NCBI RefSeq assembly: GCF_000295935.2
Contig: NZ_ALWO02000020.1
Location: 110-34,059 of the forward strand
Length of the DNA: 33,950 nucleotides
Source of the DNA: Indibacter alkaliphilus LW1
Lineage (GTDB): Bacteria > Bacteroidota > Bacteroidia > Cytophagales > Cyclobacteriaceae
Reading direction: 5' to 3'
In this document: piece after piece, positions 25,298 through 33,726 of the stretch
Numbering within the stretch: position 1 is the stretch's first letter
How the letters are laid out: each line of letters starts with the position of its first letter
Made by a program: the position numbers and the translations under genes
Notes under the pieces: model-generated
What the model saw: the letters and a program-made list of their open reading frames with translations, nothing else
What the model was told of the DNA's origin: nothing
Databases searched by the model: none

Positions 25298-26695
25298 ATG
25301 AAACATTACTTCTTACTCCTCATCTTAATTTCAGGAAGCTTGTACTCCTGTACCAATTTAATAGATCAAGAAGCAGAAATTTGGCTAACGGTCCCCAGCA
25401 AAGACATTCTTTTCCAACAACAAGAAAATATTGTATTAAGTCAGAATCCGAATTTAGAGCCAACTATTTTGATTGATGATCAAATGCGGTTTCAGGAAAT
25501 TGAGGGCTTTGGTTTCACTTTAAGCCAGGGTTCTGCTATGCACCTCTTGGGCATGGATAAGGATAAAAGAAAGGAGTTGTTACTGGAATTGTTTGGTGAT
25601 GGAAAGAGTGATATAGGCATTTCTTACTTAAGATTAAGTATTGCCGCCTCAGACTTGAACGAAACGGTGTTTTCTTATCATGATTTGGAAGAAGGCGAGT
25701 CTGATCCTGAATTGACAAAATTTGATTTAGGGCCTGATAGGGAGGATGTAATTCCTATTTTGAAAGAAATCCTTGAAATCAATCCGAATATCACTTTGAT
25801 GGCTTCTCCTTGGTCTCCCCCGGCTTGGATGAAGGACAACAATGACACAAGAGGAGGATCATTGCTTCCAGAAAACTACGGTTCCTATGCGCTTTATTTT
25901 GTTAAATATATCCAGCAAATGAAAGAAGAAGGCATACACATAGATGCCATTACAGTACAGAATGAACCTTTACATCCAGGCAATAATCCCAGCTTGCTGA
26001 TGTTGGCTGAGGAACAAAGGGACTTTGTGAAAAATCATTTGGGGCCAAAATTTGAAGAATATGAGTTGGGCACCAAAATCATCCTTTACGATCACAATGC
26101 CGATAGGCCAGACTATCCCATTTCTATTATGAATGACCAGGAAGCTAAAAAATATGTTCATGGATCGGCTTTCCACTTATACGGTGGAGAAATCGAGGCC
26201 CTTTCAGATGTACATCAGACACACCCTGACAGGCATATCTATTTCACCGAACAGTGGATCGGAGCACCTGGAAATCTTCCGGAAGACCTCATTTGGCACA
26301 CCAAAAATCTTACGATCGGAGCCACGCGCAATTGGGCAAGGACAGTATTGGAATGGAACCTGACTTCCAATCCGGAACTTACGCCATTTACTGATAGAGG
26401 CGGTTGTAGCAGGTGTTTGGGCGCTGTGACAATTGATGGGAATGAGGTGACCAGAAATCCAGCCTATTATATCATCGCACATGCCAGTAAGTTTGTGACT
26501 CCAGGATCTTTGCGGATTGACAGTAATGTGCCTGACAGCATTCCCAATGTGGCCTTTCTCAGACCTGATGGAAAAATCGTCACCTTGTTGCTAAACGAAT
26601 CAAAAGAAGTAAAAACGTTTTCTATCCAAACCCGCAATTACGTTACTCAGGTGAATTTGGCAGGAGGAGCAGTAGCCACGGTGATTGTAGATTAA
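25298..26695 (+). CDS. GH30 family glycoside hydrolase lipoprotein
   Basis: 465 residues from the ATG at 25298; a GTG at 25256 adds 14 residues before the signal and is unlikely. A lipoprotein signal MKHYFLLLILISGSLYSC ends at lipobox C18. The (beta/alpha)8 barrel of GH30 follows: IEGFGFTLSQGSA (68-80), LRLSIAASDL, MASPWSPPAWMKD (168-180), the acid/base E223 in TVQNEP, HLYGGEI, and the nucleophile E318 in YFTEQW. The C-terminal beta domain ends AGGAVATVIVD. It is annotated as glucosylceramidase-like in many bacteria, but GH30 also includes beta-1,6-glucanases and other activities, so the substrate is open. It is probably anchored facing the periplasm or the cell surface. It stands alone, with no SusC/SusD pair nearby. 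Its stop overlaps the convergent exonuclease stop. Confidence 0.92.
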   Translation: MKHYFLLLILISGSLYSCTNLIDQEAEIWLTVPSKDILFQQQENIVLSQNPNLEPTILIDDQMRFQEIEGFGFTLSQGSAMHLLGMDKDKRKELLLELFGDGKSDIGISYLRLSIAASDLNETVFSYHDLEEGESDPELTKFDLGPDREDVIPILKEILEINPNITLMASPWSPPAWMKDNNDTRGGSLLPENYGSYALYFVKYIQQMKEEGIHIDAITVQNEPLHPGNNPSLLMLAEEQRDFVKNHLGPKFEEYELGTKIILYDHNADRPDYPISIMNDQEAKKYVHGSAFHLYGGEIEALSDVHQTHPDRHIYFTEQWIGAPGNLPEDLIWHTKNLTIGATRNWARTVLEWNLTSNPELTPFTDRGGCSRCLGAVTIDGNEVTRNPAYYIIAHASKFVTPGSLRIDSNVPDSIPNVAFLRPDGKIVTLLLNESKEVKTFSIQTRNYVTQVNLAGGAVATVIVD

Positions 26696-28056
26696 ATTAC
26701 CTGTATTTGGGAAGGATTTACCTTGGTAACAAATGACCTCAAAATATAACGGGTTTCAGGTTGGTGCTTAACTTTCTGTAAAGCCCCAATAATATTCTCA
26801 GCTTGTTGGGCTTCCATATTTTCATCAAAAAATCCATACCCTGAAAATACCCCTTTCTCAAAATACAAGGCAGAGTGCTCGTTTGGGTAAATGCCCTTTT
26901 CCCTAATCAATATAGACTTATAGTTAGACTCTATTGAATCTATAAATTGATTTATTTTTTTATTATAAACCTTGGAAGATTCTTTACCGCAACAAGCCCC
27001 TTTACATTTGTTGATTTTGTAATCATGACATTCTTTTGGAGCCTTTTGGATTCCAGCCAGTTTGGGACAAAGGTCAAATTCTTCGACTTTGTCCATCAAA
27101 AATTTCCACGCCTCCGAGTGAGAATCAAATTCGTATACAGCTTGTTGAGGTCTGGTGTTTTTAGCTACCTGTAGCCTGATATATCCAGCTCCATCTTCAT
27201 ATTGGTACAATGCCCAATTGCTGGATTTGTACTTCAAGGCCTTGTTGTATTTGGGCCATAAGTTTTTGATTTCCAAAAGTTCAATCAAATATGCCAAAAA
27301 TTCACTTCCGGTCAATTGCCAGCTGATGTCATGAATTTCTGATTTGAGGTTGAGCTTTTCTATGGAGTTTCCTGAAAAGTGGCCCTTAAACCTTTCCCTG
27401 ATATTAAGGGCTTTGCCGACATAGATGACTTTGCCGTTTTTATCATGAAAATAATATATACCCGTGCCTTCAGGTATTTTTAGGAATTTCTCCTTTGAAA
27501 TATTTGGTGGTAAAAAGCTTTCCCCCGAATTGCGCTTCAGACTAGACAGAATGGTTTCAGGTGATTTTTTTTCAATCAATCCAAAAAGAATGGCAGTGGC
27601 TTCAGCATCTCCAAAAGCTCTATGCCGATTGGAAATTTTGATCTGCAATTGTTCACAGATCCGACCCAAACTGTAGGAATGAAATCCAGGAAAGGCCTTT
27701 CTGCTCAACCTCACTGTACAAAGTTTGGGAGCATCATATTGAAATCCTGACTTTTTAAAAGCTTCTCGGATAAAGCTGTAATCAAAATTGACATTGTGGG
27801 CTACGAATACGTTTCCTTTCAGAAAATCAAAGAGTTCTTCAGCGATTTCAGAAAATGTAGGGGAATCCTGAACCATTTCCTGATCTATTCCGGTCAGCCC
27901 TGTGATAAAGCCTGGGATGAATCGCTCCGGATTGATTAAGGAATGGAACCTATCCACCTCCTGACCATTCTCATATAGCAGTGCAGCTATTTCCGTAATT
28001 CCACCCTGCGTTGGATTCCCTCCGGTCGTTTCAATATCTACGATTACATATTTCAT
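26692..28056 (-). CDS. DnaQ-type 3'-5' exonuclease fused to UvrC-type GIY-YIG nuclease
   Basis: 454 residues. The N-terminal DEDDh exonuclease domain (1-160) shows D7 and E9 in VDIETTGG, the second acidic block HNVNFDY (87-93) and H145/D150 in RHRAFGDAEA. The GIY-YIG domain (about 195-275) shows GIYYF (199-203), YVGKALNIRERF with R220, and H226. The C-terminal part, with a cysteine cluster (LCPK, KECHDYKINKCKGACCGKE), resembles the UvrC region that follows the GIY-YIG domain. The fold combination matches epsilon-subunit-like/Cho fusions found in several phyla; it lacks the UvrC helicase-binding and C-terminal nuclease domains. It probably acts in DNA repair by cutting and trimming, but no biochemical role is established for this fusion. 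It is convergent with GH30. Confidence 0.9.
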   Translation of the reverse strand: MKYVIVDIETTGGNPTQGGITEIAALLYENGQEVDRFHSLINPERFIPGFITGLTGIDQEMVQDSPTFSEIAEELFDFLKGNVFVAHNVNFDYSFIREAFKKSGFQYDAPKLCTVRLSRKAFPGFHSYSLGRICEQLQIKISNRHRAFGDAEATAILFGLIEKKSPETILSSLKRNSGESFLPPNISKEKFLKIPEGTGIYYFHDKNGKVIYVGKALNIRERFKGHFSGNSIEKLNLKSEIHDISWQLTGSEFLAYLIELLEIKNLWPKYNKALKYKSSNWALYQYEDGAGYIRLQVAKNTRPQQAVYEFDSHSEAWKFLMDKVEEFDLCPKLAGIQKAPKECHDYKINKCKGACCGKESSKVYNKKINQFIDSIESNYKSILIREKGIYPNEHSALYFEKGVFSGYGFFDENMEAQQAENIIGALQKVKHQPETRYILRSFVTKVNPSQIQVI

Positions 28057-28240
28057 TTACTCCTCCATTCAACTTTCAATTTTCATGATAATTCCGCAGA
28101 ATTAAAACTCTACGTCAGGCAATGTCATACAATAATAAATTACCAATTGAACAAGCACTTTTGCCATCTGTTTATTAGCAAACGTCAAGTTTTAAAATCT
28201 TTTATATATTGGAAAAGTAAAACCCAAGAAATCTAGAAAA

Positions 28241-29452
28241 TTGGACAGAAGAGAATTCGTAAAATTAAGTTCCCTGCTTATGGCCGGTTCGGCCATACCT
28301 TTAGCAGGCAACTCAAACTTATTTAAAGAAAAAAATCCTGCGAAGGTCTACAAAGTAGGGATCATCGGATACGGAGACCGGGGATCTGGGATGCATTCAG
28401 TCATGAAATCCATGCCGGACAGATTTGTGGTCATCGGCATTTGTGATGTTTTACCCTTCAGGATAGAAAATGCCAAAAGTAAGTATCCCACAGGGATTGT
28501 CTATTATGAGGATTACAGCCAGCTTCTAAATAATAAGGAAATTGAAGTGGTATTGGTAGCGACTCCGCTTTATCTTCACTTTGAACATGCCAAGGCTGTA
28601 CTCGAATCCGGCAAACACCTGTTTTTGGAGAAAACAATGGTATTCAATATTGAGCAGGCCCAGCAACTTCACCAACTGAGTAAATCTTATCCAAACCAGG
28701 TTTTACAGGTAGGACATCAATATAGGTATTCACCGCTTTACTATAAGGTAAAGGAAATGATACAAAGCGGATGGCTGGGAAAGGTCACACAAATAGATGC
28801 CCGCTGGGACAGAAATCACAATTGGAGAAGATCCGTACCGAACGAATCATTGGAACGCCAGATCAATTGGAGAATGTACAGGGAATATTCAGGAGGTTTG
28901 GTAGCGGAACTCCTCTCCCATCAGATTGATTTTATCAATTGGGCTTTTGAAACCGTTCCCAGCCAGATACATGGAATGGGTGGTATCGATCATTTTGATG
29001 ACGGAAGGGAAACCTTTGACAATGTACAGGTCATGCTGCGCTACGGTAAAGAGGGGATGATTGGTAATTTTGGAGCTACCTGTAGCAATGAATATGAAGG
29101 CTATGCTTTTAGGATTAAGGGCTCAAAAGGAATGGTTTCCCTATTGATGAATGAAGGGGTTTTCTATCCGGAGCCGGAAATCAGGGCAGAACTGGAACAA
29201 GTAGACGGCGTATCCGGTGCTACGCAACTGGTTTGGTCCAGTGACAAAAAAGGGGTCAAAATCCTGGATCATCCAACAAGAGACGGTTCATTTTATGCTT
29301 TGGAAGACTTCCATAGATGCCTGACAGAAAATAAATTACCAGAATCCAATGTAAGCAATGCAGGAAAGACAGCTATTGTAGTGGCTTTGGCCAATAAATC
29401 ACTTTATGACGGGCAAACTCAATCTTGGGAACCTGGATATAACTTATCTTAA
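28241..29452 (+). CDS. Tat-exported Gfo/Idh/MocA family oxidoreductase
   Basis: 403 residues. It starts at TTG 28241; no ATG precedes the conserved region and the start is fixed by the twin-arginine signal MDRREFVKLSSLLMAGSAI. The Rossmann motif GIIGYGDRGSG follows. The lysine/glutamate block appears as LFLEKTMVFN, with EKT where classic members have EKP. The C-terminal substrate domain contains NWRMYREYSGGLVAELLSHQ and FDNVQVMLRYG. Such proteins use tightly bound or added NAD(P) to oxidise or reduce sugars and related polyols; the Tat signal implies folding with cofactor before export to the periplasm. The substrate is not predictable. It is a single gene, convergent with the COG2509 flavoprotein (4 bp between stops), with 184 bp of AT-rich leader before it. 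Confidence 0.9.
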   Translation: MDRREFVKLSSLLMAGSAIPLAGNSNLFKEKNPAKVYKVGIIGYGDRGSGMHSVMKSMPDRFVVIGICDVLPFRIENAKSKYPTGIVYYEDYSQLLNNKEIEVVLVATPLYLHFEHAKAVLESGKHLFLEKTMVFNIEQAQQLHQLSKSYPNQVLQVGHQYRYSPLYYKVKEMIQSGWLGKVTQIDARWDRNHNWRRSVPNESLERQINWRMYREYSGGLVAELLSHQIDFINWAFETVPSQIHGMGGIDHFDDGRETFDNVQVMLRYGKEGMIGNFGATCSNEYEGYAFRIKGSKGMVSLLMNEGVFYPEPEIRAELEQVDGVSGATQLVWSSDKKGVKILDHPTRDGSFYALEDFHRCLTENKLPESNVSNAGKTAIVVALANKSLYDGQTQSWEPGYNLS

Positions 29453-29456
29453 TAAA

Positions 29457-31037
29457 TTAACGCTTTACATATTCAGCGATAAGCCTCTCTGCGCATCTTT
29501 CTCCATCCATAGCGGCGGAAACAATTCCTCCTGCATATCCTGCCCCTTCCCCACATGGATAGAGTCCCTTTATGACAGGGTGTTCAAAAGTTTCTTTATC
29601 TCTAGGTATTCTCACAGGGGAAGAAGTCCTGCTTTCTACACCGATCAGTTGGGCTTCGTTGGTCAGGTACCCTTTCATTTTTTTCCCGAATGCCAACAAT
29701 CCCTGCCTCAGCCTCTCGGAAATAAAATCCGGCAAAACCTCATGCATATCCACTGCATTTAATCCTGGTTGGTAAGAGGTTTCCAATAGTGAAGAACTGA
29801 CTTTCTTTTGGGTAAAATCAATCATGCGTTGGGCTGGTGCCACTTGGGTTTTTCCTCCAAACTCCCAGGCTTTTTGTTCCACTTCTGCCTGAAACACCAT
29901 CGCAGCAAGTGCTCCATGCTTTTGGTATTGGGGCAGGTCCTCCAGTTCTACAGCCACAACCATCCCTGAATTGGCATATTTACTGTCTCTTCGGCTTGGA
30001 CTCATGCCATTGACCACCAACTCACCGGGTGAGGTGGCCGCAGGAACAATAAATCCTCCCGGACACATACAAAATGAAAAAACGCCTCTTTGCTTCCCCT
30101 GATAATGGGTCTGATTGACCAAAGAATAGGCTGCAGCCGGAAGGAAAGGACCTCTGTCCACTGTACAATTGTATTGAATTCTGTCAATCAGGTTTTGACT
30201 GTGCTCTATCCTGACACCCAAAGCGAAGGGTTTTGCTTCAATCAGTATTTTTCTTTTATTCAAAAGATGAAAAATATCCCTGGCAGAGTGTCCTGTTGCC
30301 AGAATAACTCCTTTTCCCAGAATCCTTTCTCCATCTGCCAATTCTACCCCTTTCATCTCATTGTCCTCGAGGATAAAATCAACCACCTTCGAATCAAACA
30401 ATACCTCTCCCCCAGCCTGCAAGATGGATTCTCTTAGATCTGCAACCAGTTTAGGCAATTTATTGGTACCGATATGCGGGTGTGCTTCCACCAAAATTTC
30501 TTCCGTCGCGCCATGTGCCACTAGGATCTCCATTATCCTTCGGATATCTCCCCTTTTTTTGGATCGGGTGTACAGCTTCCCGTCAGAATAAGTTCCGGCA
30601 CCGCCCTCACCAAAACAATAATTGGATTCAGGGTTTACAATATGTTCTTTATTGATGGCAGCCAGGTCCCGTCTTCGTGCCCTTACATCTTTACCCCTTT
30701 CTATGACAATGGGCTTGACTCCCAGTTCTATGGCTCTCAGCGCTGCAAATAGTCCGGCAGGGCCTGCTCCTACAATGATGATTTGATCTGCATTGCTGAC
30801 ATTGGGATAGTCATGGTGAAACTCCAACATGGGTTTTGGTGCCTCATTGACAAAAACTTCAGCGGAAACATTGATTTTCACGTTTCTGCCCCTGGCATCG
30901 ATAGAACGTCTCGTCTGTCTTACGTATACATTCGAATCCGATGGAGAAATCCCCACTTTTCTCAATGCTGCTTTCTCAAACAGTTCCGCAGTATAAGCCT
31001 CTTCGGGACTTAACTGCAATTGAATGTCTTTTTTCAT
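29457..31037 (-). CDS. COG2509-type FAD-dependent oxidoreductase
   Basis: 526 residues. It begins with an N-terminal domain of about 85 residues; the FAD-binding motif IIVGAGPAGLFAALRAIELG lies near 87-106, followed by VIERGKDVRARRRD. The family signature FGEGGAGTYSDGKLYTRS is present. Further on come GVILATGHSARDIF, FCMCPGGFIVPAATS and the C-terminal GLYPCGEGAGYAGGIVSAA. This is the uncharacterised FAD-dependent dehydrogenase family COG2509, common in bacteria and of unknown substrate. It is cytoplasmic. It is convergent with the Gfo/Idh/MocA gene and preceded by a 396-bp repeat-rich gap, so it is likely transcribed alone. Confidence 0.9.
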   Translation of the reverse strand: MKKDIQLQLSPEEAYTAELFEKAALRKVGISPSDSNVYVRQTRRSIDARGRNVKINVSAEVFVNEAPKPMLEFHHDYPNVSNADQIIIVGAGPAGLFAALRAIELGVKPIVIERGKDVRARRRDLAAINKEHIVNPESNYCFGEGGAGTYSDGKLYTRSKKRGDIRRIMEILVAHGATEEILVEAHPHIGTNKLPKLVADLRESILQAGGEVLFDSKVVDFILEDNEMKGVELADGERILGKGVILATGHSARDIFHLLNKRKILIEAKPFALGVRIEHSQNLIDRIQYNCTVDRGPFLPAAAYSLVNQTHYQGKQRGVFSFCMCPGGFIVPAATSPGELVVNGMSPSRRDSKYANSGMVVAVELEDLPQYQKHGALAAMVFQAEVEQKAWEFGGKTQVAPAQRMIDFTQKKVSSSLLETSYQPGLNAVDMHEVLPDFISERLRQGLLAFGKKMKGYLTNEAQLIGVESRTSSPVRIPRDKETFEHPVIKGLYPCGEGAGYAGGIVSAAMDGERCAERLIAEYVKR

Positions 31038-31065
31038 GGTGTAAGGTTTTTATCCTTAAAACGGT

Positions 31066-31137
31066 AATTGTGGAATTGTTGAATTGTTTAACTGTTTAAC
31101 TGTGTAACTGGTGAACTGTGTAGTTGATTAATCGATT
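31066..31137. repeat. degenerate 8-bp tandem repeat
   Basis: Nine consecutive octamers fit AAYTGTKK with variants: AATTGTGG, AATTGTTG, AATTGTTT, AACTGTTT, AACTGTGT, AACTGGTG, AACTGTGT, AGTTGATT and AATCGATT. A looser continuation (TTAAAGGT-like units) runs to about 31182. It starts 29 bp before the COG2509 start codon. Confidence 0.85.
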
Positions 31138-31239
31138 AAGAGTTAGATTGTTAAAGGTTTAAGGGTTAAAGGTTAATTGTTAACTTCTTGATTCATTATT
31201 CATCATTCTTTATTCGAAATTTTGAAATCATGAACCAAC

Positions 31240-31354
31240 GTCGTTTAGATAAGACTACAAGTTGAATTTAAACTTTTCCAAAGTTGGATTAAAAGTAAAA
31301 ATAAACATTGTTTACAAATCTGAACTTTGGAAAAGTTACCCTTTACTAAACGAC
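31240..31354. repeat. 115-bp nested inverted repeat (REP-doublet or MITE-like)
   Basis: Outer arms GTCGTTTAG (31240-31248) and CTAAACGAC (31346-31354) are exact inverts. Inner arms AACTTTTCCAAAGTT (31271-31285) and AACTTTGGAAAAGTT (31323-31337) are exact 15-bp inverts, and each is itself a hairpin AACTTT-NNN-AAAGTT. A central TAAACA-T-TGTTTA palindrome lies at 31302-31314. No open frame is inside. Confidence 0.85.
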
Positions 31355-31397
31355 ATCGAATGATAAATCGAAGAACTGATGAACCGGTTTAAGGAAC

Positions 31398-31431
31398 AAG
31401 CCTCGTAAATCGTACTTCGTAAGTCGTAACT
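31398..31431. repeat. dispersed 34-bp intergenic repeat, copy 2
   Basis: Matches 19122-19155 at 31 of 34 positions, in the same orientation, 12 kb away. It ends 2 bp from the stop of the tryptophan dioxygenase gene. Confidence 0.75.
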
Positions 31432-31433
31432 CG

Positions 31434-32399
31434 TCAAGCTTCTTCTTTCCCAAATATCTCCTTCACTACCCAGCCTTTGCCCCATTCATCCATTTCTTTT
31501 TCAGTCCATAGTTCGGGATAGAAAATGACTTTTTGGAACCTTGGAGGCAGGTATTTTTGCCAGTTGGTTCCACCTGTTGCTGCAATGTCCACAGGGTCTT
31601 TTTGTAAATACCTGACAGCAGACTTGTAATGGGCCAAAGGCCAAAAAACATTCGCTTTAAGGTCAAGCGTCTTCATCAATTCTTTTAATTCCTCGTCTTT
31701 ATTTTCACAGGAAACATATTTTTCCCAGATATTGGAGGATCTGTAATTTTCGATCAATTCCTTCAGGTCCTTGGCATACTTTTTCTCGAAAGACTTAAGT
31801 GTCAGGGTCTTTTCCCCTGTAGCCAACTCTACAGCACCTTGCTGCCAATAAAGGTTATCAAAAATCAAATCTGTATCCTTTGTCTCGCCTATAGTAGACC
31901 GCTTTTCTATGTGGATAAGATTTTTGGCATCAGTAGATAAAATTTCGATTACCCTGTATTGGGCACTTTGAAAACCGCTGGAAGGAAGCAAAGACATTCT
32001 GAATTTCAAAAACTGCTCTTTTTCCATACCCTTCCACATCACTGCAAAAGAGGAAATAAGGTGGTCAAAATACATGATTACCCTTTCCAGCCTTTGCTTG
32101 AAAAACTCAGCATCAATCTCATGTTTTTCAGCTATTTGTTCCAGCTCCCAAATAATCAGCTTAAAGTATAATTCCGTAATCTGGTGATAAATGATGAAGA
32201 TTTTTTCGTCTTTGAAGGAAGTTCTTGGCTGTTGTAAGCTAAGCAACATGTCCAGATTGATATAGTCCCAATAGGTCATGTAATCCGCATAAAGCAGGCC
32301 TTCGAGATAAGAAGAAAGGTCCTGTCCTGAAGCTTTGAATTTATCCTGAAGGAGTTCGATTTTTTCTAAAACGTCTTTTGGGTAATTTGCTGGGCTCAT
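31434..32399 (-). CDS. tryptophan 2,3-dioxygenase family protein
   Basis: 321 residues, mostly helical, matching the TDO family. DYINLDMLLSLQQP (45-58) precedes the substrate-side H72 in FIIYHQITELYFK. R134 in FRMSLLPSSGFQS is the conserved substrate-binding block. The presumed heme ligand is H257 in LAHYKSAVRYL, with TGGT at 275-278 in the substrate-binding loop followed by KYLPPRFQ. The enzyme opens the indole ring of L-tryptophan with oxygen to give N-formylkynurenine, the first step of the kynurenine route, in the cytoplasm. It is divergent from the glutaryl-CoA-dehydrogenase-like gene with 118 bp between the starts. No kynureninase, formamidase or kynurenine monooxygenase is in the window. 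Its sequence is somewhat diverged from classic TDO (AATGGTNW instead of GTGGS), so heme binding should be high but not certain. Confidence 0.9.
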   Translation of the reverse strand: MSPANYPKDVLEKIELLQDKFKASGQDLSSYLEGLLYADYMTYWDYINLDMLLSLQQPRTSFKDEKIFIIYHQITELYFKLIIWELEQIAEKHEIDAEFFKQRLERVIMYFDHLISSFAVMWKGMEKEQFLKFRMSLLPSSGFQSAQYRVIEILSTDAKNLIHIEKRSTIGETKDTDLIFDNLYWQQGAVELATGEKTLTLKSFEKKYAKDLKELIENYRSSNIWEKYVSCENKDEELKELMKTLDLKANVFWPLAHYKSAVRYLQKDPVDIAATGGTNWQKYLPPRFQKVIFYPELWTEKEMDEWGKGWVVKEIFGKEEA

Positions 32400-32517
32400 G
32401 AGTTAAAATTTCGCTGGATTAAATAGTTTTTTCAGTGCCTTCTTATTTATTTCAGGCATGGAAAAGGCTTTTCGGCTGTAAAAATCCATTTAAATTAGCA
32501 ATTAACCAAAATAACTT

Positions 32518-33726
32518 ATGGAGCAAACATCCACGATAAACAAGTCATCCAAGCAGGATTTATTTGAAGGAGTCGATTTTTACCAGGTAGATGACCTTTT
32601 GACTGAAGAGCACAAGCTTATCCGCTCTTCTATCAGGGATTTTGTCAAAAAAGAAATAAGCCCATATATAGAAGAATGGGCCCAGGATGCGCATTTCCCT
32701 TATGAAATTGTCAAAAAATTCGGAGATGTAGGTGCTTTTGGCCCTCAAATCCCAAGTGAATATGGCGGTGGTGGTCTGGATTACATCTCCTATGGACTGA
32801 TCATGCAGGAAGTAGAAAGAGGAGATTCTGGAATGCGCTCCACGGCATCTGTTCAGGGATCGCTGGTCATGTATCCGATATATAAATTCGGCTCAGAGGA
32901 GCAAAGAAAGAGATTCCTGCCCGCACTTGCCTCAGGTGAGATGTTGGGATGCTTCGGACTGACAGAACCTGACCACGGTTCAAATCCAAGTGGAATGAAA
33001 ACCAATTTTAAGGACATGGGAGACCATTATCTTCTGAATGGTGCCAAAATGTGGATTTCCAATTCTCCCAAGGCAGACATTGCGGTGGTTTGGGCCAAGA
33101 ATGAACAAGGCCGGATCCATGGATTGATCGTAGAGAGAGGTATGGAGGGTTTTTCAACGCCTGAAACCCACAACAAGTGGTCCCTTCGGGCTTCCTGCAC
33201 AGGTGAGTTGGTCTTTGACAATGTCAAAGTTCCGAAAGAAAATTTACTGCCTGGAAAAAGCGGTTTGGGTGCACCTTTGATGTGTTTGGACTCAGCAAGA
33301 TATGGAATTGCCTGGGGTGCTGTGGGAGCTGCCATGGACTGTTATGATTCTGCCAGAAGGTATGCGTTGGAAAGGATACAGTTTGACAAACCTATTGCTT
33401 CTTTTCAATTGATACAGAAAAAACTGGCCGAGATGCTTTCAGAAATCACCAAAGCCCAATTGCTCAACTGGAGACTAGGAAAGCTGATGGATGAAGGTAA
33501 AGCCAACACAGCCCAGATTTCCCTGGCAAAAAGAAATAATGTAGCTATGGCCTTGGAAATAGCCAGAGAGGCAAGGCAGATCCATGGAGGCATGGGCATC
33601 ACTGGTGATTATCCAATTATGAGACACATGATGAATTTGGAGTCCGTAATCACTTACGAGGGCACCCATGATATTCATTTGTTGATATTGGGCAATGAGA
33701 TTACGGGGATAGCGGCTTTTAAGTAG
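32518..33726 (+). CDS. acyl-CoA dehydrogenase, probably glutaryl-CoA dehydrogenase
   Basis: 402 residues. The acyl-CoA dehydrogenase fold is complete: N-terminal helices, the FAD-binding LGCFGLTEPDHGSNPSGM (143-160), WISNSPKADIAVV near 179-191, and the C-terminal helical domain with RIQFDKPIASFQLIQKKLAE and ARQIHGGMGITGDY. The catalytic base is E381 in VITYEGTHDIH, the position used in glutaryl-CoA dehydrogenase. The upstream block RGDSGMRSTASVQGSLVMYP, including R107, resembles the substrate-binding loop of GCDH rather than straight-chain enzymes. GCDH oxidises and decarboxylates glutaryl-CoA to crotonyl-CoA at the end of lysine and tryptophan breakdown. Divergence from the TDO gene supports this reading. 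The substrate is inferred; a related short/branched-chain enzyme is the alternative. Confidence 0.88.
   Translation: MEQTSTINKSSKQDLFEGVDFYQVDDLLTEEHKLIRSSIRDFVKKEISPYIEEWAQDAHFPYEIVKKFGDVGAFGPQIPSEYGGGGLDYISYGLIMQEVERGDSGMRSTASVQGSLVMYPIYKFGSEEQRKRFLPALASGEMLGCFGLTEPDHGSNPSGMKTNFKDMGDHYLLNGAKMWISNSPKADIAVVWAKNEQGRIHGLIVERGMEGFSTPETHNKWSLRASCTGELVFDNVKVPKENLLPGKSGLGAPLMCLDSARYGIAWGAVGAAMDCYDSARRYALERIQFDKPIASFQLIQKKLAEMLSEITKAQLLNWRLGKLMDEGKANTAQISLAKRNNVAMALEIAREARQIHGGMGITGDYPIMRHMMNLESVITYEGTHDIHLLILGNEITGIAAFK

Noticed and set aside
31066..31354. The repeat-rich gap as a CRISPR array.
   Set aside because: Units are 8 bp or inverted, there are no equal spacers and no cas genes.
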